From: Pseudevernia furfuracea
Lineage: Eukaryota; Ascomycota; Lecanoromycetes; Lecanorales; Parmeliaceae
Assembly: GCA_022315425.1 (NCBI GenBank)
Contig: JAIUPT010000041.1
Location: 372,001 to 436,000, forward strand
Direction: 5' to 3'
DNA: 64,000 nt
The first letter of the stretch is position 1. Every line of letters starts with the position of its first letter. The translations under genes and the position numbers were made by a program. Positions 1 to 13,087 of this stretch are shown piece after piece. Under the pieces are notes generated by a model. It made no database searches, had not been told where the DNA came from, and worked only from the letters and a program-made list of their open reading frames with translations.

Positions 1-3000
1 CTATGGGTGTCCCCCTTCACAGAATACGGGATATTCGAATACTGTACGGTGCAGACCCACAGTCAACATCGGAAATAGACTTCGACTTCTCCAATCAAGA
101 CAGCCTCAAATCCCAACGGCGACCAACTCCCAAAGGCCACACCACGGCATGTCGTATCACGTCGGAAGATCCAGGCGAGGGTTTCAAGCCTTCAAGCGGT
201 ATGATGCATGAACTCAATTTCCGAAGTAGCTCGAATGTGTGGGGTTATTTCTCTGTTGGTACGGCGGGAGGTATCCACAGCTTCTCCGACAGCCAGTTCG
301 GTCATATCTTTGCATACGGAGAAAATCGGTCCGCTTCTAGGAAACACATGGTCGTCGCACTGAAGGAACTCAGCATCCGTGGTGACTTCCGAACGACGGT
401 CGAGTACCTCATCAAGCTTCTTGAGACGCCTGCTTTCGAGGACAACACGATCACGACTGGTTGGCTTGATGAGTTGATCACCAATAAACTGACAGCAGAG
501 AGACCCGATCCAATACTAGCTGTGGTCTCTGGAGCCGTTACCAAAGCCCACGTCGCAAGCGAGGGCTGCATAGCAGAGTACCGGAAGGGCCTTGAAAAGG
601 GCCAGGTTCCTGCGAAAGATGTCCTCAAGACCGTTTTCCTGGTCGACTTTATCTACGAAGGCATTCGCTACAAATTCACGGCGACACGGTCTAGTGTGGA
701 TAGCTACCATCTCTTCATCAATGGATCGAAGTGCGCTGTTGGTGTGCGGGCCCTTGCTGACGGTGGACTGCTCATCCTGCTCAGCGGAAAAAGTCACAAC
801 ATCTACTGGAAGGAAGAAGTTGGTGCCACTCGTATCAGCGTCGACAGCAAGACATGTCTCCTCGAGCAAGAAAATGACCCTACTCAGCTACGAACGCCCA
901 GTCCAGGCAAGCTCGTAAAGTTCACAGTAGAGAATGGCGAGCACGTCAAAGCTGGACAGGCGTTCGCCGAGGTCGAAGTCATGAAGATGTACATGCCATT
1001 GATTACGCAGGAAGCAGGCACAGTGAACCTCATCAAGCAGCCTGGGGCAGTCTTGCAAGCAGGCGACATTTTGGGTATACTTGCTTTGGACGATCCGTCT
1101 CGTGTCAAGCACGCGCAGCCGTTCTCATCTCAGTTGCCTGCTCTTGGACCGCCTCAAGTGGTTGGTAACAAGCCGCCGCAGAGATTTGCCTTGCTGCACA
1201 GCATCCTACAAAACATTCTTCAAGGCTTTGACAACCAAGTCATCATGGCTTCTACACTGAATGAATTGGTAGAAGTCCTCCGTGACCCCGAGTTACCCTA
1301 TGGCGAATGGAACGCTCAATTCTCAGCTCTACATGCCAGAATGCCCAGCAAGTTAGATTCACAATTTACACAAATTGTCGAGCGAGCGAAATCACGAAAG
1401 TCGGAATTCCCAGCAAAACAATTGACCAAGGCAATGACTCGTTTCCTCGAAGAAAACGTTAACCCTGGAGACGTCTTGGTGTTGAAGTCCTCTCTTCGAC
1501 CTTTGGTGGAGGTGATGGATCGTTATACTGAGGGCCTGAAGGTTCATGAATACCAAGTCTTCTGCGATCTTCTTGACCAATACTACAACGTCGAAAAGCT
1601 TTGGTCAACCCGCAATTCTCGTGATGAGGATGTGGTACTCAAGCTCAGGGAACAGAACAAAGATGACATACTCAAAGTCGTTCACACCGTACTCTCGCAC
1701 AGCAAGATTGGGGCTAAGAACAATCTTGTTCTCGCAATTCTCGAGATGTACCGTCCCAACAGGCCAAATACTGTCAACGTTGCAAAATATTTCCGGGCAC
1801 ACCTGCGGAAGCTGACCGATCTGGAATCGAGAGCGACAGCTAAAGTTACTCTCAAGGCTCGAGAGGTGCTTATTCAATGCGCACTGCCATCACTCGAAGA
1901 GCGAGAATCACAGATGGAGCACATTCTTCGCTCCTCTGTAGTCGAGTCAAAGTATGGTGAAACTGGCTGGGATCATCGGGAACCTAATTTGGACGTGCTC
2001 AGGGAAGTGGTTGATTCCAAATATACCGTCTTCGACGTTCTTCCGAAGTTCTTTGGTTACCATGACCCTTGGGTCTCATTGGCTGCACTCGAGGTCTATA
2101 TTCGCCGTGCGTATCGAGCTTACTCACTGAAAGCCATCGACTACCACACAGATGCCGAACCACCTTTCATTATTTCCTGGGATTTCCTAATTCGCAAACT
2201 TGGCCATCTAGATTTTGGCATGCCCGTCACTTCCTCGTTTCCTTCCACGCCCGCCACTCCCACAACAGAGGGCAACCCGTTCCAGCGTATCAGCTCCATT
2301 AGCGACATGTCATATCTTGCCAACCGAGATGTCGCGGAGCCTTTGCGAAAGGGTGTCATTGTCCCTGTACAATATCTGGACGAGGCTGAAGAATACCTAC
2401 AGCGAGCACTGGAGGTCTTGCCAGCTCTTGGAGGAAGAAAGAAGTCTGAGATTGGTTTTTTGCCCGAGTTGAATTCACGCAGGAAGCCTTCTCCGAAGCG
2501 GGAACCAGAACCGGACCTCACATCCGTCTGCAACGTAGCTATCCGAGATGTTGAATCTTACGACGACACTGAGATACTAAGCAGAATCACTGACATCGTT
2601 AACGACTTCAAGTCAGAGCTGCTCTCGCGGAGAGTACGACGGATCAGCTTCATCTGTGGGCACAAAGACGGAATGTACCCTGGGTACTTTACCTTTCGTG
2701 GTCCGACCTACCAGGAGGATGACAGCATTCGACATATAGAGCCAGCTCTTGCTTTCCAGCTTGAGTTAGGAAGACTGTCCAAGTTCCGGATTAAGCCAGT
2801 ATTTACAGAAAATAAGAACATCCACGTCTACGAGGCCATCGGCAAGGACGACAACAGCGACAAGGCCATTGACAAGAGATACTTCACGCGAGCCATAGTA
2901 CGACCAGGCAGACTACGAGACGAGATTCCCACGGCTGAATATCTTATCTCAGAAGCTGACAGACTCATGACTGATATCCTGGATGCTTTAGAGATCATTG

Positions 3001-5719
3001 GCAACAACAATTCTGATTTGAACCACATTTTTATCAACTTCTCCGCGGTCTTTCCTCTCCAGCCACAGGAAGTCGAGGAGGCACTTGCTGGCTTTCTTGA
3101 GCGATTTGGTCGAAGGTCTTGGCGGCTACGTGTGACAGGCGCAGAGATTCGTATCATCTGTACAGATCCTAGTACTGGAATGCCCTATCCTCTTCGCTGT
3201 GTCATTACTAACACGTCCGGCTATATCATCCAAGTCGAGATGTACGCTGAGAAGAAGTCTGACAAAGGAAGCGAGTGGCTCTTCCATAGCATTGGCGGCA
3301 CCACGAAGATCGGTGCTATGCACCTAAGACCAGTCTCCACGCCTTACCCGACCAAAGAATGGCTGCAGCCCAAGAGATACAAGGCTCATCTTATGGGAAC
3401 CCAATACGTCTACGATTTCCCAGATCTCTTCCGACAAGCCTTTCAGAACAGCTGGCAGAAGGCTGTTGCAAAGCATCCTTCTCTGGTGGGCAAACAACCC
3501 AAAGTTGATGAATGCATGGACTACAGTGAGTTGGTCCTTGACGAGCATGACGATCTCGCGGAAGTCTCTCGCGAGGCTGGTACGAATACGCATGGTATGG
3601 TTGGATGGCTTGTCACAGCGAAGACACCCGAGTATCCTAAAGGTCGAAGATTCATCATTGTCTCGAACGATATAACCTTCAAGATTGGTTCGTTTGGCCC
3701 CACGGAAGACAAGTTCTTCTTTAAATGTACAGAGCTCGCGCGGAAATTGGGAATTCCACGCATATACCTATCAGCAAACTCTGGCGCCCGCATAGGCATG
3801 GCTGAAGAGCTGATTCCTCATTTCTCAGCTGCATGGAACAATCCGGAGAAACCCCAAGCCGGCTTCAAGTATTTGTACCTGACCCCAGCAATGAAGGAGC
3901 GTTTCGAGGATGGAAAGTCAAGGGGAGTGATAACCGAGAAGATTACAGAGGACGGCGAAATACGGCACAGGATTACCACCATCATCGGTCAGGAGGATGG
4001 TCTAGGTGTTGAGTGTCTCAAAGGATCTGGTCTGATCGCTGGCGAGACCTCGAAAGCATACGAGGATATTTTCACAATCACTTTGGTTACCTGTCGATCA
4101 GTTGGTAAGTGAACCCAGAGCAAGGTAGGTTTCCCTTGTTAATACTCTCTAGGTATTGGCGCGTACCTTGTCCGCCTTGGGCAGAGAGCCATTCAGATCG
4201 AAGGCCAACCAATCATCTTGACTGGAGCAGCGGCCATTAACAAGCTTTTGGGTCGTGAAGTGTACACCTCCAACCTTCAGCTTGGCGGCACCCAAATAAT
4301 GTACAAGAATGGTGTTTCACACATGACTGCGACCGATGACTTTGAGGGGGTTTCGAAGATTGTTGACTGGATGTCTTTTGTGCCCGACAAGAAAAACAGC
4401 CCCATACCGATTGGATTACACTCCGACCCATGGGATCGTAATGTCGCTTATTTCCCACCAGCGAAGCAAACATACGATGTCCGATGGCTCATAGCCGGCA
4501 AGGAAGATGAGGAAGGCTTCCTTTCTGGTCTATTCGACAAAGACTCATTCCAAGAATCTTTAGGCGGCTGGGCTCGGACTGTCGTTGTGGGTCGTGCCCG
4601 ACTTGGCGGTATTCCAATAGGTGTTATTGGGGTAGAGACACGCTCGGTGGAGAACGTCACTCCTGCAGACCCAGCGAATCCAGACTCGATTGAACAAATT
4701 ACACAAGAGGCTGGAGGGGTGTGGTATCCCAATTCGGCCTTCAAGACCGCACAGGCTATCCGCGACTTCAACAATGGGGAGCAGCTACCATTGATGATCC
4801 TTGCCAATTGGAGAGGTTTCTCAGGTGGTCAACGCGACATGTACAACGAGGTTCTCAAATACGGATCCTACATCGTCGACGCTCTGGTCAAATACGAGCA
4901 GCCGATTTTCGTCTACATTCCACCGTTTGGCGAGCTTCGTGGAGGTTCATGGGTATGCTTGACTCAATAGTCTACAAACGAAAGCATGAGTGCTAACATT
5001 ACGCTTAGGTTGTGGTTGATCCTACTATCAACCCAGATCACATGGAAATGTACGCAGATGAGGAAGCTCGCGGGGGTGTACTGGAACCCGAGGGTATCGT
5101 GAACATCAAGTTCCGCCGCGACAAACAGCTCGAAACGATGGCTCGTCTTGACCCTACATACGCAGAACTCAAGACACAGTTGTTGGACAAATCTCTCTCC
5201 TCAGACAAGCAGAGTGAAATCAAGGTCAAGATGCAGGAGCGCGAACAATTGCTCTTGCCTGTTTACTCGCAGATCTCTCTTCAGTTCGCCGATCTCCATG
5301 ACCGTGCAGGCAGAATGAAGGCCAAGAACACCATTCGCCACCCACTTCAATGGAAGAACGCGCGTCGGTTCTTCTACTGGCGCCTTCGTCGTCGTCTGAA
5401 CGAAGAGTCTCTGATTAAAAAAATAGCACACACGTCGACTCGTGATCCGAAGGCCCGAGCGAGCAGCCTACGGACCCTGCGCGCCTGGACTGATATTCAA
5501 GACTTTGAGCACAATGACCGGGCAGTGGCAACATGGTACGAGGAGAATCGCAAGAGTGTGCAGACCAAGCTAGACGGGCTAAAGTCAGAGAGCGTGGCTT
5601 TTGATATTGGAGCCCTTCTCAGTGCCAACAGGGAAGGCGGCATGAAAGGACTCAAACAGTTCTTGGACACGATGCCTATCGAGGAACGGGAGCAGGCATT
5701 CAAATACCTGAAAGGCTGA
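1..5719 (+). CDS. ACC1: Acetyl-CoA carboxylase, 3' part (5' end outside window)
   Basis: Multifunctional cytosolic enzyme that carboxylates acetyl-CoA to malonyl-CoA, the committed step of fatty acid synthesis. Exons are 1-4104, 4153-4952 and 5009-5719; introns have GTAAGT and GTATGC donors, and the second has a TGCTAAC branch point at 4991. The visible protein starts in the C-terminal part of biotin carboxylase (MGVPLHRIRDIR, with Met here internal). The biotinyl domain follows, with EVEVMKM at about residues 324-330 of the fragment and the biotinylated Lys at 328. Then come a long central domain and the carboxyltransferase domains (GTNTHGMVGWLV; SVG-IGAYLVRLGQR spanning intron 1; GGSW-VVVDPTINP spanning intron 2). 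All three joins restore the family sequence in frame. The stop is TGA at 5717. No frameshift is seen, so the gene appears intact apart from truncation by the window. Upstream biotin carboxylase residues cannot be judged. Confidence 0.97.
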
Positions 5720-6177
5720 TGTTGATCGTTGGAGGATATATTTTGTAAAACTGTACACTGGCTTTTCTAAGAGCCTTTATGTGCGCCATTTATGTTTTGC
5801 GATTGGTGATTGGTGATTGGCGTTGTATATTCGGTTGGACGATATAGACACTGATTGATATTGTAATTAATGACCGAAAGCTCGGCCTGGCTTAGTCAAC
5901 CTAACCTGCACGAGCAATTCTTACAGAGCTCCAAAATGATTCTTTTATTACTCCCAAGCTCCTCTCGAGGCATTGTTCATATGTATTCACGTCTGGAGCC
6001 CTTATCGATAACAGGAAATGCTGACCGGGGACAGACGTAATAGGACTAACGCCGGACTGATTCAGCGAAAGATCTCTTCTAACTTCTAATCTTCTCATCT
6101 TCTACAGCCACCACAGCACGCTCTCCCCTTCAATTAAAACTCTTGGATCTCGAAGTCAAGCTTCCTATCCCTCAGCT
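5720..6177 (+). promoter_or_regulatory. Intergenic: ACC1 3' end and CBR1 promoter
   Basis: 458 bp between the acetyl-CoA carboxylase stop and the ATG of the next gene. A direct repeat gattggtgattggtgattgg lies near 5800. Just before the CBR1 start, at about 6064-6110, is a pyrimidine-rich stretch (cttctaacttctaatcttct), common upstream of fungal start sites. No clear TATA box was identified. The split between terminator and promoter is inferred. Confidence 0.5.
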
Positions 6178-7334
6178 ATGTCTCCGACTCAACAATCTAA
6201 AGCGACTTCTCTCCTCTCCTCGCAATTCATCAACGGCGTCTATATACCCTCCGGCCTGCTGTTACTCGGTGTGGGCATCGTTAAGTTCGAGTGGCTTCCT
6301 TTTGCAATAGCTGTGTCGCTAGTACTAGGAGCATGGAAGATATACAGTGCTGGTTAGCAACGCCTCTTCGTTAAGGTATCATAGAGAGAGTGGGTTGACG
6401 TTGACCAACATTAAAGCCCCAGAGCTGGCCCCCGTGCCCGAGAAGATGATGGTCACGAACGCGCTCAAGCCAGACGTTTTCCAGGATTTTCCCCTGAAGG
6501 AGAAGACGGTCCTCTCGCATAACGTGGCAATGTAATATTTTCGCTCTGGGAATCATGCGGGACATCAGTTGACACATCGCAGCTATCGATTCAGCCTTCA
6601 AACCCCGACACAAATCCTCGGTCTCCCAATTGGACAACATATGTCCGTTGCAGCTACCCTTGACGTGAATGGCGAATCTAAAGAAGTCGTGCGCTCCTAC
6701 ACGCCTATCTCTTCAGACGAAAATCGCGGCTACTTCGACCTCCTTATCAAATCATATCCCCAGGGAAACATTTCGAAACATATGGGAACTCTCAAGATTG
6801 GAGACACCATGAAGGTCAGGGGTCCCAAGGGGGCTATGGTATACGCGCCAGGACTGGTCAAGCGATTCGGCATGATCGCTGGTGGGACTGGCATCACGCC
6901 GATGCTGCAGATAATCAGGGCCATTGTTAGGGGAAGACCCAGGAGTGGGGGAAATGACACTACAGAGGTTGATCTCATTTTTGCAAACGTCAATTATGAT
7001 GACATCCTGTTGAAAGAGGATCTGGACGCACTGGCAAAAGAGGATCCTCATTTCAGGGTATATTACGTTCTCAACAATCCTCCGGAGAAATGGGATGGCG
7101 GTGTTGGATTCTGCACGCCAGAGATGATCAAAGTAAGCTTAAATACGGCAGACTATATACTTGCAATTGGCTAATAGACCACAGGCTAAACTACCTCCAC
7201 CGAGCCCTGACATGAAGCTTCTACTCTGCGGACCTCCACCGATGATCAGCGCCATGAAGAAAGCAACTGACTCATTAGGTTACGAGAAGCCAAGGCCTGT
7301 CAGCAAGTTGGGCGATCAAGTCTTTTGCTTTTGA
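6178..7334 (+). CDS. CBR1: NADH-cytochrome b5 reductase 1
   Basis: Membrane-anchored FAD enzyme that passes electrons from NADH to cytochrome b5, feeding lipid desaturation, sterol synthesis and diphthamide synthesis in fungi. Exons are 6178-6352, 6417-6531, 6583-7132 and 7185-7334, giving 329 aa; codon phases match at all three joins. An N-terminal hydrophobic anchor covers about residues 18-57. The FAD motif RSYTPIS is at about 134-140, the NAD(P)-binding motif GGTGITPM at about 197-204 and CGPPPM at about 295. The C-terminus KLGDQVFCF is typical of the family. I chose the ATG at 6178 because it gives the usual CBR1 N-terminus (short polar stretch, then the anchor); a mitochondrial MCR1 would have a presequence. 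The gene is tail-to-tail with the minus-strand gene at 7598. Nothing suggests loss of function. Confidence 0.93.
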
Positions 7335-7597
7335 TCCTTTGCTATTCCTCAGCCCCGCCGGTCGATAAATACCCAGTGTCAACCCTGGTGTTGGATGTCT
7401 TTGAGGCGTTATGTATGGGGATATCGAGTAGACCTGCATTCTCCTTTGCTGCCCGGCAAAGCCCGCACGATCTTCACATCTCTGAAAAGCGCTACTGTCA
7501 CAACGTAATCAACGCGGGGTATCAAATAGAGCAGCTGATCGCATAGGTCACATATATAGCGGCCATCAACTGGCAACTCTTGATGCGGAAGAATGAT

Positions 7598-8187
7598 TCA
7601 TCGATATTGCACCTTCTGACCTCCCCTCTTCTCAAGCTTTTTCTGCCTGTTGCTGTCTCCACTAGCATCTGCTGCTTGTGCACTACCATTACCCTGTCCA
7701 GCCATCCCCGCCATACCTTTTCTCATCCCCATCACCGTAGTCGAAGCGACCCACACCGAATACACCGGCGCCACAGCATACATCCACCAAGCCTTGTCCC
7801 CAACCACTGCCGCACCTGCGATACATGCCCACGTCCAATAAATTAGATCCCACATAAAATCGGTCAATCCTTTCGCCTCGAGATCTTCTCCGGATTTCTT
7901 CAGCTCTCCATTCTCTGCATATGTGGGGCGCCCGATCTTCTCAAGCCAGAATTCGACGATCCAGGCGGGCAGCGACATGAGGACCCAGAGAAGGAGTGTT
8001 TTGCGTGTATAGGTGGAGCGGTAGACAAGTAGGCGCATCAGGAGGAAGAAGACATTGTTTCCAAGGGAGATGAGATGGGTTTGGTTGAGCTTGGTGGTGT
8101 TGCGCGCGGCGAGTTGTTTCAATGCTTTCTGGTGGATGTGTTAGCATAGCACCCACACTCAACACAATTAATCAGTACCTGTGCCAT
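7598..8187 (-). CDS. SND2: TMEM208/SND2-type ER membrane protein
   Basis: Small ER membrane protein of the TMEM208 / yeast Snd2 (Env10) family, part of the SRP-independent targeting route that delivers proteins with downstream signals to the ER. Exons on the minus strand are 8187-8179 (Met-Ala-Gln) and 8128-7598, with a 50-bp GTACTG...CCACCAG intron. The predicted protein has 179 aa. It opens MAQKALKQLAARNTTKLNQ and continues with about four hydrophobic segments (around LISLGNNVFFLLMRLLV, LLLWVLMSLPAWIVEFWL, DLIYWTWACIAGAAVVG and WWMYAVAPVYSVWV). The C-terminus is short, basic and Gln/Gly-rich, as in fungal orthologues. The nine-base first exon was inferred because without it there is no ATG before the conserved core. 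Head-to-head with CDC27. Confidence 0.85.
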
Positions 8188-8745
8188 TCTTAAAAAGTTT
8201 CAAGAATGAATTAGCAAGGATAGATCTTGATATCAAGGCTCAAGCTGGCGGCTCGTTGGTTGTCGGTAGCAACTTTCCGTAGGGCTGACTTTTAGCGCCT
8301 GCAGGTTGCCAAAACATCACGTTCTCGTACATGCTCATCTCAAAGGGACAGTTTTGCAACGCCAGCAGCAAACACAGCTTTTCAAGAATGCTCTTCACCT
8401 CTACAGCATATTTACCTCGGGTCATCGGATTTGTCGTATCAGTGCTTTCGGTGTTAAACAGATACAGCGTCTAATTCTCGATAACACTTTCTGCTACCAG
8501 ATCATTTCTTCAAACCGAAGGCGCCTCCCCGGACAATCTAGACAGCAGCTACGTCCCCTTGGAGATGGGGTTTTTCGCCGTGATGGTGTAGGCGGTCCGC
8601 AGCAATATTGCACTATTCCTAGCATACCCTCAGATGAAAGGGCGCCCCAGACGCCTACCATTCCACCTCCAGTCTCACTTCGAACATCACTTCGATTCCA
8701 CCATTAGCGACATCCTCTTCAACCCTTTAAAAACACTCGAACTTT
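8188..8745. promoter_or_regulatory. Bidirectional promoter region, SND2 / CDC27
   Basis: 558 bp separate the divergent start codons of the SND2-type gene (minus) and CDC27 (plus). Short open frames occur on both strands, but none resembles a protein family. The CDC27 side contains a TTTAAAAAC stretch about 20 bp before its ATG. No specific operator was recognised. Confidence 0.5.
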
Positions 8746-11411
8746 ATGGCGTCCTACAAGATGCCTCCGAATCCTCATATCATCAGCCAACTACGACAGC
8801 TTATCTATTATCACTTAGACTGCAACCTCCTACGGAACGCCCTCTTCCTCGCAGGCCGACTGCATGCATACGAGCCAAGGTCATCAGAAGCTGCATACCT
8901 GCTAGCGCTATGTCATCTACGGCTGGGACAACTGAAGGCGGCATACGATAGCAGTAGGAACTCTGGGTCGAGAGGGACACACCTGGGATGCTCCTACGTC
9001 TTTGCGCAAGCGTGCTTGGGCTTGGAAAGATACGTGGAAGGTGTAACAGCTATAGATCGGAGTAAGGGACTGTGGTCAGCCAGGAATAGCTGGGGTAGGT
9101 CTAATGAGGAGGGCCCATTCGAACATACGGGACAGGTGCTGACCTCCAACTGCCGCAGGCAAACACACGGAGACGCGAAGACAACATTTACCAGATGCGG
9201 CGGCAGTTCTGTGTCTGCAAGGCAAATTATGGCAGGCCCATTGTGATACAAATAAAGCTATAGATTGCTACGCCGAGGCATTGAAGCTAAATCCCTTCGT
9301 GTGGGATGCATTCCTTGGGCTTTGTGATTTAGGTACGTGGCTTGAAAGGGGAGTTTGAAGTTGTTGCTGACCCACCGAAGGGGTCAACGTTCGGATGCCG
9401 AATATCTTCAAGATGACTCCAGAGATGATGAGTGTGTTGTCGAGCTCGACGAACGAAGAGACACCATTAGGAATAGTCGATGAGTCTCCGCCTTCGAATG
9501 CCCTTTCACAATCACAAATTAATGTAAATACCGCCAACCAACCACCTTCAAGCAACGATCCGTTCAGCATATCCAAGAACCGTATAAATGGGGACATTCG
9601 CAACAACGCTGGCAGCTTGGCGCTATTCGAAAAGTTTAACAGCAAAAAGAATAATGCGGCGCTAATAGAGCCAATCATTCGTCCGGATACCCAGATATTT
9701 GACACTCCCACAGGACCGACCGGGGGTATGGAAGATTCAATATTCTCGGGGAAAGAGGTCGGTGGTCGTGCTCCTATATCAACTGAGCCACCATTAGCAC
9801 CACCCAGGAAAGATCGGACTTTGCCTGGGCTCGGTATGGACTTCAGCATTGATGCCCCTCCTAAGATGCGTTCGAATTCGACAATAAGATCGAAGTCAAG
9901 AAACAAGGGCGATTCTGGGGATCAAGACAACGCTACAATGAGCAGATCGTCGACAACGAGTAACGGTGCTGGTGATTTAAAGAGGACTGTTTCGGGCAAG
10001 GCTCCGCAAGCAACAGCAGCCAATTCCCGGCCGGAAGCTGACACATCCAATGATCCGGGAGCACCGCAAAGAAGAAGCCAGCGGCTTTTTAATCATATGA
10101 GAACGCAAAGCGGCAGATTTGCAGCTTCAACAGGCAGCATCGGCGCGAAAGAGGGCCGGGAGCTCAAGAAGGCGAAGGCAACCGGCACGAAAGGCAGGAG
10201 CGCAAACACTTTTAATGTTGGGCGTGTTGTCAGCGGAAATCGGAAACATAGCGACCCGATGGAAATTGATGGCAAAGAGCAGCGGCCTATCGCACATTCT
10301 GGAATCCATGCCGCCGCACACAAGCCTATGGTGAATGAGAAGGTGAAAGAATTTGAAGGCCTCCAACAGCTTCTGGAACTATTCATGAAGCTTGGAAGCG
10401 GCTACTTCGCTCTTAGCCATTACCAGTGCCAGGATGCGCTACGATGCTTCAATTCAATTGCTCCAAGCCAGAGAGACACACCATGGGTCCTCGCTCAAAT
10501 TGGCCGGGCTTATTACGAACAAGCATCGTATATAGAAGCCGAAAAGACCTTCGCCCGAATAAAAACCATGGCTCCATCCCGTCTCGAAGGCATGGAGGTA
10601 TACTCCACTACCCTCTGGCATCTGAAAAGCGACATCGACCTCGCCTTCCTTGCCCACGAAATCATCGACATCGACCGCAACTCCCCACAAGCCTGGTGTG
10701 CGGTTGGCAATAGCTTCTCACTCCAACGCGATCACGACCAGGCTCTCAAGTGCTTCAAACGCGCCACCCAGCTTGATCCCAAGTTTGCTTACGCCTTCAC
10801 TCTCCAAGGTCACGAGCATGTGGCGAACGAAGAGTACGACAAAGCACTCTCCGCCTATCGCTCCTCCATCGCTGCCGAAAACCGCCACTACAACGCTTGG
10901 TACGGTCTGGGTAAAGTCTTCGAGAAGCAAGGCAAATACGCCTTCGCGGAACAACATTACCGCACCGCCGCCTCAATCAATCCTACCAACGCCGTTCTCA
11001 TCTGCTGCATCGGCCTGGTACTCGAGAAATTGAAGAATCCCAAAGCCGCACTGATACAGTATAGCCGAGCATGCGAGCTGTCAGAGAAGAGTGCTCTGTG
11101 TCGGTTCAAGAAGGCAAGGGTACTAATGACGTTGCAGGAGCCTGAGCGGGCGCTAGTGGAATTGCGGGTGCTGAAGGACGCTGTGCCGGACGAACCAAAT
11201 GTCCATTTCTTGCTAGGCAGGGCCTACAAGCAGCTGAGGCAAAAGGGAAGTGCCATCAAGCATTTCACTATGGCGTTGAACTTGGATCCAAAGGTGATTT
11301 TTCACTCCTAGGACTAGTGGAATATGGTTACTAACCTAGGTCTAGGCTTCACATTACATCAAAGAAGCGATGGAGCAGATGGAAGATGACGACGACGACG
11401 AAGATATGTGA
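8746..11411 (+). CDS. CDC27: Anaphase-promoting complex subunit Cdc27/APC3 (BimA type)
   Basis: TPR scaffold of the APC/C ubiquitin ligase; it binds the Ile-Arg tails of Cdc20, Cdh1 and Apc10 and is needed to leave mitosis. Exons are 8746-9094, 9159-9332, 9381-11293 and 11346-11411; all phases agree, giving 833 aa. The N-terminal TPR block starts QLRQLIYYHLDCNLLRNALF, and SAEP-type loops are replaced by HAYEPRSSEAAYLLALCHL. Exon 2 carries RRQHLPDAAAVLCLQGKLW. A long low-complexity Ser/Thr/Arg-rich linker (about 190-470) is followed by the C-terminal TPR superhelix (about 510-810; for example ALKCFKRATQLDPKFAYAF). The tail is very acidic (MEDDDDDEDM). The small exon 4 was added because exon 3 otherwise runs into intron sequence after LDPK. 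The linker is the likely place for cell-cycle phosphorylation. Confidence 0.95.
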
Positions 11412-12069
11412 TCAAAGCGAGGCAGCTGAGATACAATGACTTTTGGGCAGAAAGCAGGACATGCATCAGGGTGGCGTTGCATTTGTGAATAAAGGGGGCT
11501 AGAAGTGCTTGTTCCTTCATAGCATGGGGCGTGTGAGATAGATAGCTTACGTGCATGAAGCATGGCGCGTTGGGTAATGAGCGTTTGGGGTTGTAATACA
11601 GTGCAAGACACTACTCATGCAACACTCGATGAAGTTGGAGCAAATTCAAGATCCAATCTCTAATGGAACAAGAGAAAAATTCAATAATCTTACGTTCACG
11701 AAGGGTATCTTGTCTTCAGACTTCTATGTCAACTGGGAATTGTCCAGTTTCCCCCCTGCCCTTCCAACTACCGTCCTTGAGCGGAGCCAAAGATTCGAGG
11801 CTTCTGCCTTGCAATTCTATTTTTCGCATGGGGGACTTTAGCCAGAATTCTCTCCACTCAGCAGAGAGGTATGCCGATCCCATGGCTCGTCTTTCCGTCG
11901 CGCTGCGATACGTCGAATATCCGCAGCCTCGTGTTCTACCCAACCTCATAACCTCTCTATCCAGGCATGTTATTTCCTTGCCCCAACATCTCCTGTCTCC
12001 TCTTCTCGCTTCACTTCTCTTCTCGCTTCACCTCCTTGTTCCTCTTCTCATGTTTGTAGGTTCGCCAAG
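11412..12069. other. Intergenic between convergent genes
   Basis: 658 bp between the stop codons of CDC27 and the SLC1-type acyltransferase. It includes T/C-rich stretches around 11,980-12,050 (repeated cttctcgcttcact). Open frames here have no family resemblance. Probably two 3' UTRs. Confidence 0.5.
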
Positions 12070-13087
12070 CTACCGCTCTAGACCACTAGCCATCGCGGTC
12101 GGTGTTACCAGTCTTGCTAAATCTTCCTCTCCTGCTTCAACATACGTTTTTGTAGCTTTCTGGCCCATCGGGCTCTGCGTCAGTGCCACCAACTCTTTCA
12201 GCATTTTCTCCCGCGTTGTCCGGGTTAATTCTTCGACATCTGCTGCCGTGAGGTGGGCTGTCGGTATTGGCGGTAATACTAACACAACCACATCAGCAAT
12301 CCTCCTTCATATTCAGCCCCCGAAGCGCATGAGTAAAAAACCGTAGGTAGTAGACGGCGTCCAACTCACCCTTAACCGGTATCCTCCCGCCCCGAAACCT
12401 CTTCTCCTTCACACTCAGCACGCCCCAATAGTTCCCCGCCACAACCGGCACGATGTCCACCCCGGCTTTCACCGCCAAATGAAACGCCCCCTTTTTGAAC
12501 GCCCCCATCTCCGGTCCCTCGGCATAACTCCTCGTGCCCTCGGGGAAGATGAAAACGCTCTGCCTCTCCTTCCTCATCTCCGCGGCCGCCTTATCAAACG
12601 CCGCGTGCGCGGAGGCGGAGTTGGAACGATCGATAAACACGGTGCCGGAGAGCGCCATGAACCAGCCGAGAAAGGGCACGAGGCGGAGGGAGCGTTTGGC
12701 CGTGACGCTGCAGTAGGGGGGGAAGATGGTGCCGAGGAGGAGGACGTCGAGTTCGGACTGGTGGTTCCCGATCAGCACGCACGGTCGCGTGCTCAGGTGT
12801 TGCCGGCCCGAGACGATTTCGAAATGGATGCCCGTGAACAGCGCCATGGCGTAGTGGAAGGATCTCGCGACGGTCCATTGGCTGATTCGGTGCTGGCCGA
12901 TGAGACGGAGGGCGAGGGAGGCGAAGACGCCGTAGGTGGCGCAGAGGACGAGGCAGCCGTAGGAGGCGAGGAGGCGGGCGTAGAAGGAGGCGGTGGGGAT
13001 GGAGAAGTAGGAGAGGGTGAAGAAGGTGCTTGTGAGGCCGAGGTAAAAGGCGAAGAGGCGGAGGATGACCATCAGAATTGTGTACAT
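12070..13087 (-). CDS. SLC1: 1-acyl-sn-glycerol-3-phosphate acyltransferase
   Basis: ER/lipid-droplet enzyme that acylates lysophosphatidic acid to phosphatidic acid in glycerolipid synthesis. Minus-strand exons are 13087-12370 and 12278-12070 with a 91-bp GTGAGT...TGTTAG intron; the join reads PVK-VLPPIPT. The protein is 308 aa. Two to three N-terminal hydrophobic segments (about 1-62) precede the catalytic motif NHQSELD at 108-114. GTVFIDR is at about 148-154, and the substrate motif FPEGTRS at 181-187 is followed by AFKKGAFHLA. All four blocks of the PlsC family are present. The C-terminal exon (TAADVEELTRTTREKMLKEL) is the usual family tail. The coding sequence is clearly GC-richer than the flanks. 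Start chosen at 13087 because it begins directly with the hydrophobic anchor. Confidence 0.94.

Noticed and set aside
302..3799. Many 60-130-codon frames inside the acetyl-CoA carboxylase gene
   Set aside because: Shadows of the coding sequence in other frames.
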